From assembly GCA_019912505.1 (NCBI GenBank), contig JAIOIM010000517.1, positions 1-8,083 on the forward strand: a stretch of DNA of 8,083 bases. The letters run 5' to 3'. The position numbers and the translations under genes were made by a program. The stretch comes from Ignavibacteriaceae bacterium. Its GTDB lineage: Bacteria > Bacteroidota > Ignavibacteria > Ignavibacteriales > Ignavibacteriaceae. The notes under the pieces are model-generated. The model was not told the origin of the DNA and made no database searches. It saw only the letters and a list, made by a program, of their open reading frames with translations. Below are positions 1 to 6,340 of this stretch, piece by piece (position 1 is the first letter of the stretch; every line of letters begins with the position of its first letter).

Positions 1-1
1 A

Positions 2-967
2 AATAAAAGTACTGTTCCCGTAGGTACGGCACTAAAAGTAAAAGAAGTTCTTTTGAGTAAAGGAGCGCAAAATTTTGATGTGGCTTCAAACCCTGAGTTT
101 TTAAGGGAAGGTTATGCGGTTGAAGACTTTATGAAGCCTGACAGAGTTGTTGTCGGATCGGACAGCAAAAAAGCTCTCGAACTGCTTCGGCATTTATACG
201 AACCGTTTGTAAGACAAGGTAACCCGATATTAGAAATGGACACAGCGAGTTCGGAAGTTACAAAGTATGCCGCTAACAGTTACCTTGCATTGCGTATTAC
301 ATATATGAACGAGCTTGCAAATTTTTGTGAACATGCCGGGGCTAATGTAGACCTTGTACGTAAAGGTATGGGCTCGGATACCCGAATTGGAAAAAGATTT
401 TTGTTCCCTGGTATTGGATATGGAGGTTCATGTTTTCCGAAAGATGTAAATGCTTTAATAAATACTTCAATTGAAAAGAAATCGGAACTGACGCTTCTTT
501 CACACGTTGATAAAATAAATAAGCAGCAGAAATTAAAAATTGTTGAAAAAATTGAAAAGTATTTTTCTGGTGATGTTAAGGGGAAAAACATTGCCGTTTG
601 GGGGTTAGCCTTTAAACCTAATACTGATGACATGCGCGAAGCACCGTCGGTTGTTATTATTAATGCACTGCTAAAAAAAGGATGCCGCATTACAGCTTTT
701 GATCCTGCTGCAATGGAAAACGCAAAGTTTTATTTGAATGATAGAATTACGTATTCTTATGATTCCTACTCCGCGGCAAAAGACAAAGACGCGCTGCTTA
801 TACTCACAGAGTGGAATGAATTCAGACTTTCGGATCTTTCAAAGCTAAAAGAAACATTGAAAACTCCCGTAGTTTTTGACGGCAGGAATTTGTTTGAACT
901 TGATTTTATGAACGAAGCCGGTTTTGATTATATAAGCATTGGCAGAAGAGATGTTTTGAGTAGATAG
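2..967 (+). CDS. ugd: UDP-glucose 6-dehydrogenase, 3' part (5' end outside window)
   Basis: The enzyme oxidises UDP-glucose to UDP-glucuronate in two NAD+-dependent steps in the cytoplasm, feeding capsule or exopolysaccharide synthesis. The frame is open to the left edge and already encodes the family motif STVPVGT at the first codons, so about 115-120 N-terminal residues (the first part of the Rossmann domain) lie upstream; the TTG at 53 is an internal Leu codon. Visible in order: NPEFLREG with the two active-site Glu, EVTKYAANSY with the conserved Lys and Asn, GYGGSCFPKD with the catalytic Cys (codon 431-433) and the Asp four residues later, and the C-terminal UDP-binding part with WGLAFKPNTDD and FDGRN. 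The spacing within each motif matches the family. It ends with TAG at 965-967. No hairpin terminator is evident downstream. Its product is the substrate of the decarboxylase encoded at 1593-2537. The closely related UDP-N-acetyl-mannosamine dehydrogenases are less likely given these motifs. Confidence 0.95.
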   Translation, partial: NKSTVPVGTALKVKEVLLSKGAQNFDVASNPEFLREGYAVEDFMKPDRVVVGSDSKKALELLRHLYEPFVRQGNPILEMDTASSEVTKYAANSYLALRITYMNELANFCEHAGANVDLVRKGMGSDTRIGKRFLFPGIGYGGSCFPKDVNALINTSIEKKSELTLLSHVDKINKQQKLKIVEKIEKYFSGDVKGKNIAVWGLAFKPNTDDMREAPSVVIINALLKKGCRITAFDPAAMENAKFYLNDRITYSYDSYSAAKDKDALLILTEWNEFRLSDLSKLKETLKTPVVFDGRNLFELDFMNEAGFDYISIGRRDVLSR

Positions 968-1112
968 CAGGGGCAGAGGGCAAAGAGCAGAGTGCGTGGC
1001 GCAAAGAGACTTAGGCGTAAGATGATGAAGTGGCCGAGAGACTTGGAGACTGAGTGAGGGAGAGACGGAGAGAAAAAGGGACGAAGCGATGGAGAGATGA
1101 AGAGAATACAGG
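968..1112. repeat. Purine-rich degenerate repeat tract, left arm of an imperfect inverted repeat
   Basis: Directly after the ugd stop the + strand is almost all G and A, made of varied words of the GAGAGACGGAG and GAGTGAGGG type. It has no credible coding content: the reverse-strand open frames here are low-complexity Ser/Leu-rich and overlap each other. Three words, GAGCAGAG (985-992), GACTTAG (1008-1014) and GAGACTGAGTGA (1046-1057), recur as reverse complements in mirrored order at 1511-1559. The tract therefore pairs with the pyrimidine-rich stretch on the far side of the intergenic region. Its function is unknown. Confidence 0.6.
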
Positions 1113-1173
1113 GTGATGAGAATTATTTGAGATTGCAAAATCTTTCTCATCGATTTTATGTAGTCGAATTATA

Positions 1174-1474
1174 GTACCGCAATGGGCTAAAGCCGATGGT
1201 TTACGTTCACAGAAGCAAATGGAAATAGGCACCTTATGTTGGCATTCGATTTATAAAGAAAAAATAGTATGGATGTATGATTGAATGAAGTTATCGGCTT
1301 AAAGAAAAACCATTGAAACGGTTTGCAACCTTTTTAGAATAGACTCATTTATAAAAGAAGATATTTGCCTGCTCGAATGAAAAGGAATAAAATATCGAGT
1401 ATGTTAAAATCTCGATCCGTATACCCATTTCATTTATTCACAACACGAAAATTTTACTCGTTTGAAACCCGTAC
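1174..1474. repeat. Gene-free 301-bp segment bounded by GTAC and short palindromes
   Basis: This is the centre of the 625-bp gap between ugd and the decarboxylase gene. No frame stays open for long in either direction. The left end reads GTACCGCAATGGGCTAAAGCC, in which GGCT-AA-AGCC (1185-1194) can fold. The right end carries GTTTGAAAC (1460-1468), then CCGTAC. Between them is one small stem, AAACC/GGTTT (1307-1324). The two ends are loosely inverted copies (GTAC followed by a GGG..AA..C word). It may be a decayed mobile or dispersed intergenic element. The boundaries are a guess from the sequence alone. Confidence 0.3.
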
Positions 1475-1492
1475 TGAAGGTTAATTTATTTG
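1461..1492 (+). promoter_or_regulatory. Possible Bacteroidota-type promoter for the decarboxylase gene
   Basis: TTTG at 1461-1464 is followed after 20 bp by TTTATTTG at 1485-1492. This is one mismatch from the TAnnTTTG -7 box, and the spacing equals that of the better promoter before vapB. A start around 1499 would give a leader of roughly 95 nt containing the pyrimidine-rich tract. The call is weak because the second position of the -7 box is T and the region is AT-rich. Confidence 0.3.
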
Positions 1493-1500
1493 CCGTTCGC

Positions 1501-1562
1501 AATCCCGCCGTCACTCAGTCTCTCCCACACTAAGTCGCTCCGCCCTTCCCTCTCTGCTCACT
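1501..1562. repeat. Pyrimidine-rich tract, right arm of the imperfect inverted repeat
   Basis: The + strand is C/T-rich. It contains TCACTCAGTCTC (1511-1522), CTAAGTC (1530-1536) and CTCTGCTC (1552-1559), the exact reverse complements of words in the purine tract after ugd, in mirrored order. The outer two words are 23 bp apart in both arms; the inner interval differs by 24 bp, as if one arm gained or lost a block. It lies in the presumed leader of the decarboxylase gene. Confidence 0.55.
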
Positions 1563-1592
1563 ATTTAATGAAATAAATAAAGACATAGTAAA

Positions 1593-2537
1593 ATGAAACC
1601 CAAAACAATTGTTATAACCGGCGGTGCTGGATTCCTCGGCTCCCATCTTTGCGATCGATTCTATGATGAAGGCTTTAAGGTTATTTGTATAGATAATCTT
1701 AGTACCGGCAATCTCGAAAATATTGCTCACTTAACCGGCAAAGACCGGTTTACTTTTTTTAAACACGATGTAACCGACTATATTTTTGTTAAGGGTGAAG
1801 TTGATTACATACTTCATTCTGCATCGCCTGCCAGCCCCATTGATTACCTTCAACTTCCTATTCAAACATTAAAGGTTGGCTCACTTGGCACCCATAAAGT
1901 TTTAGGCTTAGCCAAAGAAAAAAAAGCAAGGTTTTTACTTGCGTCAACTTCCGAAGTTTACGGCGATCCCGCGATACATCCGCAGCCGGAAGATTATTGG
2001 GGAAATGTAAACCCTATTGGTCCGCGCGGTGTTTATGACGAAGCAAAAAGATTTTCCGAAGCACTTACTATGGCTTACCAGAGATATCACGGAGTTGAAA
2101 CCCGGATAATTAGGATATTTAATACGTACGGTCCAAGGATGCGGTTAAATGATGGACGTGCGTTACCCGCGTTTATAAGTCAGATTATAAAAAACCAACC
2201 TCTTACTGTTTTTGGTGATGGTTCACAGACGAGAAGTTTCTGCTATGTAAGCGATCTGGTAGAAGGAATTTTTAGACTGCTCATGTCCGATGAAAAGAAC
2301 CCGGTAAACATTGGCAACCCGCAAGAGCTGTCTATAAAGGATTTTGCTCTAAAAGTAAAAGAACTAGCCGGGAGTTCCTCCCAAATTATTTATAAAGATC
2401 TTCCGCAAGACGATCCCAAGATACGCCAGCCAGATATAACTAAAGCAAAAAAAGTATTGAATTGGCAGCCGAAGGTGAATTTAGAAGAAGGATTAAAAAA
2501 AACACTTGAATCATTCGGAGTAAAAGTACTCAAATAA
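1593..2537 (+). CDS. uxs: UDP-glucuronate decarboxylase (UDP-xylose synthase)
   Basis: This extended short-chain dehydrogenase/reductase converts UDP-glucuronate to UDP-xylose with bound NAD+. The 314 residues fit the bacterial members. Visible: the nucleotide-binding GGAGFLGSH (residues 10-18) with acidic D34 in CIDNLSTGN; the family signature SPASPIDY then LKVGSLGTH (79-101); STSEVYGDP (118-126) with the active-site Ser/Thr and Glu; the long signature HPQPEDYWGNVNPIGPRGVY (129-148); the Y148-xxx-K152 catalytic pair; FGDGSQTRSFCYVSD (207-221); and the late Arg in IRQPD (R278). This combination separates it from dTDP-glucose 4,6-dehydratases and UDP-glucose epimerases. The ATG at 1593 is chosen because stops close the frame just upstream and the Rossmann fold begins at residue 5. 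There is no clear Shine-Dalgarno sequence. With ugd upstream it completes UDP-glucose to UDP-xylose; the next gene follows after 13 bp, so the two are probably co-transcribed. Confidence 0.93.
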   Translation: MKPKTIVITGGAGFLGSHLCDRFYDEGFKVICIDNLSTGNLENIAHLTGKDRFTFFKHDVTDYIFVKGEVDYILHSASPASPIDYLQLPIQTLKVGSLGTHKVLGLAKEKKARFLLASTSEVYGDPAIHPQPEDYWGNVNPIGPRGVYDEAKRFSEALTMAYQRYHGVETRIIRIFNTYGPRMRLNDGRALPAFISQIIKNQPLTVFGDGSQTRSFCYVSDLVEGIFRLLMSDEKNPVNIGNPQELSIKDFALKVKELAGSSSQIIYKDLPQDDPKIRQPDITKAKKVLNWQPKVNLEEGLKKTLESFGVKVLK

Positions 2538-2550
2538 AAAAGGTAAGATT

Positions 2551-4188
2551 ATGAAAAAAATAATTATCTCACTTCTAATTATAATATCCATTGTAAGTTT
2601 ATATGCACAAAACAGCATTGAACCTGAGGGGAAAACAGTGTATAACTTTTTAGAGAGAATGTCTTTAAAAAGAATAATAACCTCTGATGAATTTCTTAAA
2701 CCGCTGTTAAGAAAAGATATTGGAAAATATTTAAATACAATCTCAATCAATGCTTCGGCATTAAGCAAGGTCGAAAAGGAAGAATTAGCCTGGTATTTAA
2801 GCGAATATACAGCGGAAGTATTTAATAAAAGTAATATACAGCCGGAATTAAACAACAGTTTATTTACCAACAGCAACAATAGATTTAGAGTGTTTTATTA
2901 TAGCGATACTCTTTTTAATGTTTCCTTTGCGCCGGTAATTAAAGCAGAATATAAATCTTTTTCGGGGAACAGTTATTTAAAGAAAGGCTGGGGTTTTAAT
3001 CTGCATGGCAGTATTGGTGAAAATTTTGGTTTCAGATTAGACTTTAGCGATAATTCTGCGGACAAAAATGAAAGTTATATAAACAACTTTTCAGCCAAGC
3101 AAGGTGAAGTTTATAGATATAACAAATCGGGTACAGTAGATTTTAGCAATACAAACGGCTCGATGGTTTACTCAAATAATTGGCTTACTATAGGAGCTTT
3201 AAAAGAAAATTATCAGCTTGGCAGCGGGGAAAGATCGCAGTTAATTCTTTCATCAAAAGCTCCTTCGTTTGCATCCTTCTTTATGAAAATAAAACCTGCC
3301 GATTGGCTTTCGATTTATTCAATGCACGGTTGGCTGTTATCCAATGTTGTTGACAGTGCCCTGTCTTATGCAACAAACTTTAACAATAGGATAAGGCAGG
3401 TTGAGAGAGAAAAGTATGTTGCATTACATGCGGTGCAAATAAAACCATTCTCCAATCTATCATTTTCTCTTGGAGAATCAATTGTCTATAGTGATAAAAA
3501 TATTTACTGGGGTTATTTTATTCCGTTTCTTTTTTACCGCTCGGTGGATCATATGTTTACGTTTGGTAAAGGTGACAGCGGAAACAACGGATCGCTGTTT
3601 TTTGATATGAGCCATTACCCGATTAAAAATTTGAAGTATTACTTCACCTTGTATATAGATGAACTTTCCCTTACTAATCTCCTCAAGGGAGAGACCGATA
3701 GAAATCAGCTTGGATTCACGGGCGGGATTTCTATTTATGAGCCGATGATTGAAAATTTAAAAATTAATGTTGAGTACACCCGAATTCTTCCGTGGGTATA
3801 CTCCAACTGGATACCGGCGCAGACATACACAAACGCCGGTTACTTGATGGGGCATTATATAGGTCAAAATGCAGATCAAATATTTGTCCAGGCAGATTAC
3901 CTCTTAATGCGCGGCTTAGAATTTAAACTTTGGAGCGAGTATATTCGGAAGGGCGGCACATCCGATATTTCTAATCAGTACACTCCGCCTGGAGAAAATT
4001 TTTTATATGGTTCGCGACGAAATGAATTAAACATAGGCTTAGGTGCTTCTTACGAAATTATACATGACGCGTTTGTAAAGGCAGAGTGGCAGTACTCGAA
4101 CATAACCGATGAAGACAAAACCCGTACACCGGAATGGATGCTGGGGAGCAAGCACTCTTTTTCGTTTGGGGTTTATTACGGAATGTAG
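2551..4188 (+). CDS. Outer-membrane beta-barrel protein, Wzi-like capsule assembly family
   Basis: This is a 545-residue exported protein. The N-terminus is a typical signal peptide: Lys-Lys, a long Ile/Leu/Val core, and a likely cut after LYA at residue 19. A short helical segment follows, with FLERM, a run of Lys/Arg-Leu turns and LLRKDIGKYL (about 33-62), which resembles the N-terminal part of Wzi-type capsule assembly proteins of Bacteroidota-like bacteria. From about residue 110 to the end the sequence alternates polar and aromatic residues, with many Tyr/Phe/Trp/Asn and repeated short strands, as in an outer-membrane barrel; it ends in the strand-like SFSFGVYYGM. E. coli Wzi, a lectin-like 18-strand barrel, is somewhat shorter. 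The start has an AAGG element at 2540-2543, 7 bp before the ATG. Context supports a role in surface attachment or export of the polysaccharide made by this locus. The family call is from recognition of the pattern, not an alignment; a generic barrel is the alternative. Confidence 0.72.
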   Translation: MKKIIISLLIIISIVSLYAQNSIEPEGKTVYNFLERMSLKRIITSDEFLKPLLRKDIGKYLNTISINASALSKVEKEELAWYLSEYTAEVFNKSNIQPELNNSLFTNSNNRFRVFYYSDTLFNVSFAPVIKAEYKSFSGNSYLKKGWGFNLHGSIGENFGFRLDFSDNSADKNESYINNFSAKQGEVYRYNKSGTVDFSNTNGSMVYSNNWLTIGALKENYQLGSGERSQLILSSKAPSFASFFMKIKPADWLSIYSMHGWLLSNVVDSALSYATNFNNRIRQVEREKYVALHAVQIKPFSNLSFSLGESIVYSDKNIYWGYFIPFLFYRSVDHMFTFGKGDSGNNGSLFFDMSHYPIKNLKYYFTLYIDELSLTNLLKGETDRNQLGFTGGISIYEPMIENLKINVEYTRILPWVYSNWIPAQTYTNAGYLMGHYIGQNADQIFVQADYLLMRGLEFKLWSEYIRKGGTSDISNQYTPPGENFLYGSRRNELNIGLGASYEIIHDAFVKAEWQYSNITDEDKTRTPEWMLGSKHSFSFGVYYGM

Positions 4189-4192
4189 GCAA

Positions 4193-4433
4193 CCAAGGAA
4201 AAAGTGAAACGCAAAAGATAAAAATCTGCGTGAGAGAAGGGTTTTTTTTGGGTCACAGAGTTTCACAAAGTAGACACAGAGTGATTTTAATGTGTGTGTA
4301 ACAAAGCAGGGCTTATTCCCGGCGGAGTGATGAATGATTAAATATTTATTTTCGTCAATCATTCCGTTTCCGTTAGCTAACGGATAACGGATCACAAATC
4401 ATAAATCCAAGGGGAAAAAGTAAAACAAAAGAT
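4193..4433 (+). repeat. Pair of imperfect direct repeats flanking the Wzi-vapB intergenic DNA
   Basis: The gap between the Wzi-like gene and vapB (4189-4497) has no gene. A 25-bp block at 4193-4217, extending to 4219 and beginning CCAAGGAAAAAGTGAAAC, recurs at 4407-4433 as a version with one substitution and two 2-bp indels. Its core AAGGAAAAAGTGAAA (4195-4209) also occurs exactly inverted at 5417-5431, upstream of rmlA. Between the copies lie three CACARAG words spaced 10-11 bp (4254, 4264, 4275), an 8-bp inverted repeat GAATGATT/AATCATTC (4332-4339 and 4357-4364), and a T8 run at 4242-4249. Confidence 0.5.
4370..4383. repeat. Perfect 14-bp palindrome CCGTTAGCTAACGG
   Basis: The 14 bp are fully self-complementary. 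Outside them the pairing continues imperfectly with further CCGTT/AACGG units (about 4362-4385). Part of it, GCTAACGGAT (4376-4385), recurs inverted as ATCCGTTAGC at 5147-5156, just after vapC. It lies 115 bp before the vapB start, too far upstream of the promoter to be an obvious operator. Confidence 0.6.
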
Positions 4434-4442
4434 TCAATTAGC

Positions 4443-4473
4443 TTGATAAAAGCAACTTCAAAGTATATATTTG
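4443..4473 (+). promoter_or_regulatory. Bacteroidota-type promoter for vapBC
   Basis: TTG at 4443-4445 and TATATTTG at 4466-4473, a perfect TAnnTTTG -7 box, are separated by 20 bp. This would start transcription near 4480, leaving a leader of under 20 nt before the vapB ATG at 4498. The arrangement follows the known Bacteroidota sigma-factor consensus. It is the best promoter in the window. Confidence 0.6.
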
Positions 4474-4484
4474 CAGTATATATA
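4463..4484. promoter_or_regulatory. Candidate autoregulatory operator over the vapBC -7 box
   Basis: GTATATAT occurs at 4463-4470 and again at 4476-4483, 13 bp apart. Because TATATA is self-complementary, the element can also be read as an inverted repeat around TTTGCAG. It covers the -7 box and the expected start site. VapB antitoxins of this family bind palindromic sites in their own promoter, so this is the natural place for an operator. The assignment is by position and symmetry only. Confidence 0.35.
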
Positions 4485-4497
4485 AAAGAGATCAAAA

Positions 4498-4731
4498 ATG
4501 GATACAGCAAAGTTATTCGAAAACGGAAGTAGCCAGGCAGTAAGACTTCCCAAAGCATACAGACTAAAAGGAAAAGAAGCGTACATTACAAAGATAGGCG
4601 ACGCAATAATTCTTTTACCATATAAAAATAAATGGGATTCACTTATACAAAGTCTTTCTAATTTTTCCGCAGATTTTTTAGAAAATCGTATTCAGCCCTC
4701 GGTGGAAAAAAGGGACGATTTCCTTGCATGA
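4498..4731 (+). CDS. vapB: VapB-type antitoxin (AbrB/SpoVT-fold DNA-binding)
   Basis: This 77-residue protein neutralises the toxin encoded next door and normally represses their shared promoter. The N-terminal half is the swapped-hairpin DNA-binding domain, recognised by LFENGSSQAVRLPKAYR (residues 6-22) followed by the strand pattern EAYITKIGDAIILLP (27-41). The C-terminal half (about 45-77), with NKWDSLIQSL and a short charged tail, is the expected toxin-binding segment. The size is normal for the family. The ATG at 4498 sits shortly after a strong promoter, with no clear Shine-Dalgarno. The stop codon overlaps the toxin start in ATGA (4728-4731), indicating translational coupling. The pair interrupts a run of sugar-nucleotide genes and has no metabolic link to them. 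Confidence 0.9.
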   Translation: MDTAKLFENGSSQAVRLPKAYRLKGKEAYITKIGDAIILLPYKNKWDSLIQSLSNFSADFLENRIQPSVEKRDDFLA

Positions 4732-5132
4732 AATATCTTCTTGACACAAATATTTGTATATCCATAATAAAAAAGAAACCAGAGATTGTTATTGCACACT
4801 TATTAAGGAACAAACCTGGTGAAGTGGCAATGTCAAGTATTACTGTCGCCGAACTTAATTACGGCGTGGCTAAAAGCAGTAAACCGATGGAGAACGCGAT
4901 TGCATTAGAGCAGTTTCTGCAACCGTTTGTGGTGCTCGAATTTACCAAGGCAGATTCGGAATACTATGGCGGTATTCGGGCGACACTCGAAAAAAAAGGA
5001 ACCCCGATTGGAGCTATGGATTTATTAATAGCTTCTCATGCGGTTAGTAGAAATCTAATCTTAGTGTCCAATAATGAAAAAGAATTCAAACGGGTTAAAG
5101 GATTAAAAATAGAAAACTGGACAAAGAGATAA
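4728..5132 (+). CDS. vapC: VapC-type toxin, PIN-domain ribonuclease
   Basis: This 134-residue PIN-domain protein is expected to be a Mg2+-dependent endoribonuclease; characterised VapC relatives cleave initiator tRNA or other specific RNAs. The acidic active-site residues are present: D6 in LLDTN, E42 in AELNYG and D98 in GAMDLLIASHA. The fourth position falls in VSNNEKEF (113-120), where Asn is usual in this subgroup. The C-terminal RVKGLKIENW is typical of the close VapC/MvpT relatives. Length and motifs are intact, so the toxin looks functional. It starts at the ATG that overlaps the vapB stop codon by 4 bp, the usual antitoxin-first order. Nothing else lies in the operon: repeat-like DNA follows at once. 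Confidence 0.94.
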   Translation: MKYLLDTNICISIIKKKPEIVIAHLLRNKPGEVAMSSITVAELNYGVAKSSKPMENAIALEQFLQPFVVLEFTKADSEYYGGIRATLEKKGTPIGAMDLLIASHAVSRNLILVSNNEKEFKRVKGLKIENWTKR

Positions 5133-5141
5133 AAAACTTCG

Positions 5142-5252
5142 CGCAGATCCGTTAGCCAACAGACGCAGATCAACGCAGAATTATTGTTTAAAAAAGATAT
5201 AAGATACAAAGGCTTTTTTGCGAAACTTAGCTCCGTCTTTGAGTTCTCTGCG
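5142..5252. repeat. Degenerate CGCAGA-word repeat downstream of vapC
   Basis: CGCAGATC occurs at 5142-5149 and 5164-5171, and CGCAGA again at 5174-5179. An inverted TCTGCG stands at 5247-5252 within a GTCTTTGAGTTCTCTGCGG phrase. Such drifting short words (ACGCAGAT, CACAGAG) fill intergenic DNA in many bacterial genomes and do not code. ATCCGTTAGC at 5147-5156 is the inverted partner of the palindrome upstream of vapB. No hairpin with a T-run, as expected of a terminator, is seen. Confidence 0.45.
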
Positions 5253-5360
5253 GTTTGTTTTAAAAATCGTAGTTAAGTTAGAAATTTCTTATTAAATATC
5301 CGCGCAAAATTTTACCTACTTCCGAACACTCCGCATCTATCAGGCATCAGTATCAAACAC

Positions 5361-5433
5361 CCTGTTTTCTATCTCCCAATTTTCCGTTTTCCATTTTCAA
5401 CTTTTTACTTTCTCCTTTTCACTTTTTCCTTTA
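5361..5433. repeat. Pyrimidine-rich degenerate octamer tract upstream of rmlA
   Basis: The 338-bp gap between vapC and rmlA contains no gene. Its last third is a series of drifting 7-9-bp words of the form TTTTCCAT, TTTTCAAC, TTTTTACT, TTTTCACT. The end (5417-5431) is the exact reverse complement of 4195-4209. A TTAACTTG string at 5431-5438 is only a poor match to the -7 box, so the rmlA promoter is not located with confidence. Confidence 0.4.
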
Positions 5434-5470
5434 ACTTGCAGTTCAGTTTTTTAAATATAGAAAGTTGATC

Positions 5471-6337
5471 ATGAAAGGTATCGTTCTTGCCGGTGGAGCC
5501 GGCAGCAGGCTGTACCCGATTACACGGGTTTATAGCAAACAGTTAACACTAATATATGATAAACCGCTTATATATTATCCGCTTTCAATTTTAATGCTCG
5601 GCGGAATAAAAGACGTCCTTATTATTTCCAACAAAGAAACCATCCCCCATTACAAACAACTCTTTGAGGATGGAGCTTTTCTGGGGATGAATATTGAATA
5701 TGCTATTCAAGATGCGCCTAACGGAATTGCCGAGTCTTTTATTTTGGGCGAAAACTTTATCGGTAATGACGGAGTAACATTAGTGCTTGGAGATAATATA
5801 TTTTACGGGTATCTCGATTTCTTTTATAGCGCGTTAAAAAATAGTGTCGGCGCAACAATCTTCGGATACCAGGTAAACGATCCGCAAAGGTATGGTATTG
5901 TAGAATTCAATAAAGAAGGTAATGCAATATCGATTGAAGAAAAACCGATCAAACCAAAATCTAATTTCGCAGTGCCGGGATTATATGTGTATGATAACAG
6001 TGTAATAGATATTTCAAAAAATTTAAAGCCGTCTGCAAGGGGCGAACTTGAAATTACAGATGTAAATAAAGAATACTTAAAAATGGGTAAGCTGAGAGTT
6101 GAAAAAATTGGTCGCGGTGTTGCCTGGCTTGATACCGGAACTCCGGAGGCACTTCTGCAAGCAAGTAATTTTTTTGGCGTAATTGAAGAGCGCCAGGGAC
6201 TGAAAGTGGCGTGTATAGAAGAAATTGCTTATAAAATGGGATTTATTAGTACGGAGAAATTTAACGAGCTGCTAAACTCATTGCCGAACTGTGCATACAA
6301 AGACTATTTGGTTAGAATTTTATCCGAGGATTTTTAA
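5471..6337 (+). CDS. rmlA: Glucose-1-phosphate thymidylyltransferase
   Basis: The enzyme joins glucose 1-phosphate and dTTP to give dTDP-glucose, the first step of dTDP-rhamnose and many dTDP-deoxysugar pathways (also named rfbA). The 288 residues match the family. Visible: the nucleotide-binding start MKGIVLAGGAGSRLYPITR, SKQLTLIYDKPLIYYPLS (22-39), the metal-binding LGDNIFYG (106-113), YGIVEF and EEKP (156-159), and GRGVAWLDTGT (215-224). The start is the ATG at 5471 because the family begins exactly MKGI; the in-frame TTG at 5465 would add two unneeded residues. The usual SKQLLP is SKQLTL here, a mild change. rmlC follows after 3 bp, so the two form one transcription unit. No good promoter or Shine-Dalgarno is visible upstream. 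Confidence 0.96.
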   Translation: MKGIVLAGGAGSRLYPITRVYSKQLTLIYDKPLIYYPLSILMLGGIKDVLIISNKETIPHYKQLFEDGAFLGMNIEYAIQDAPNGIAESFILGENFIGNDGVTLVLGDNIFYGYLDFFYSALKNSVGATIFGYQVNDPQRYGIVEFNKEGNAISIEEKPIKPKSNFAVPGLYVYDNSVIDISKNLKPSARGELEITDVNKEYLKMGKLRVEKIGRGVAWLDTGTPEALLQASNFFGVIEERQGLKVACIEEIAYKMGFISTEKFNELLNSLPNCAYKDYLVRILSEDF

Positions 6338-6340
6338 AAA

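Noticed and set aside
845..1232. Reverse-strand open frames of 101 and 73 codons across the end of ugd and the purine tract
   Set aside because: They are Ser/Leu/Pro-rich by-products of low-complexity DNA, overlap each other in different frames, and resemble no family.
4210..4249. Hairpin CGC..AGAT/ATCT..GCG followed by T8 as a terminator for the Wzi-like gene
   Set aside because: The stem is short and has a 3-nt bulge, and the T-run begins 11 bp after it, too far for an intrinsic terminator.
4039..4558. Reverse-strand frames of 118 and 61 codons over the end of the Wzi-like gene and the start of vapB
   Set aside because: They run antisense to real genes and through repeat DNA, with no recognisable domain and no start signals.
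5142..5179. CRISPR-like array from the CGCAGATC repeats
   Set aside because: Repeats are only 6-8 bp, unevenly spaced and degenerate; there are no spacers and no cas genes.
5431..5438. TTAACTTG as the rmlA promoter -7 box
   Set aside because: Two mismatches to TAnnTTTG and no TTG at the right distance upstream.
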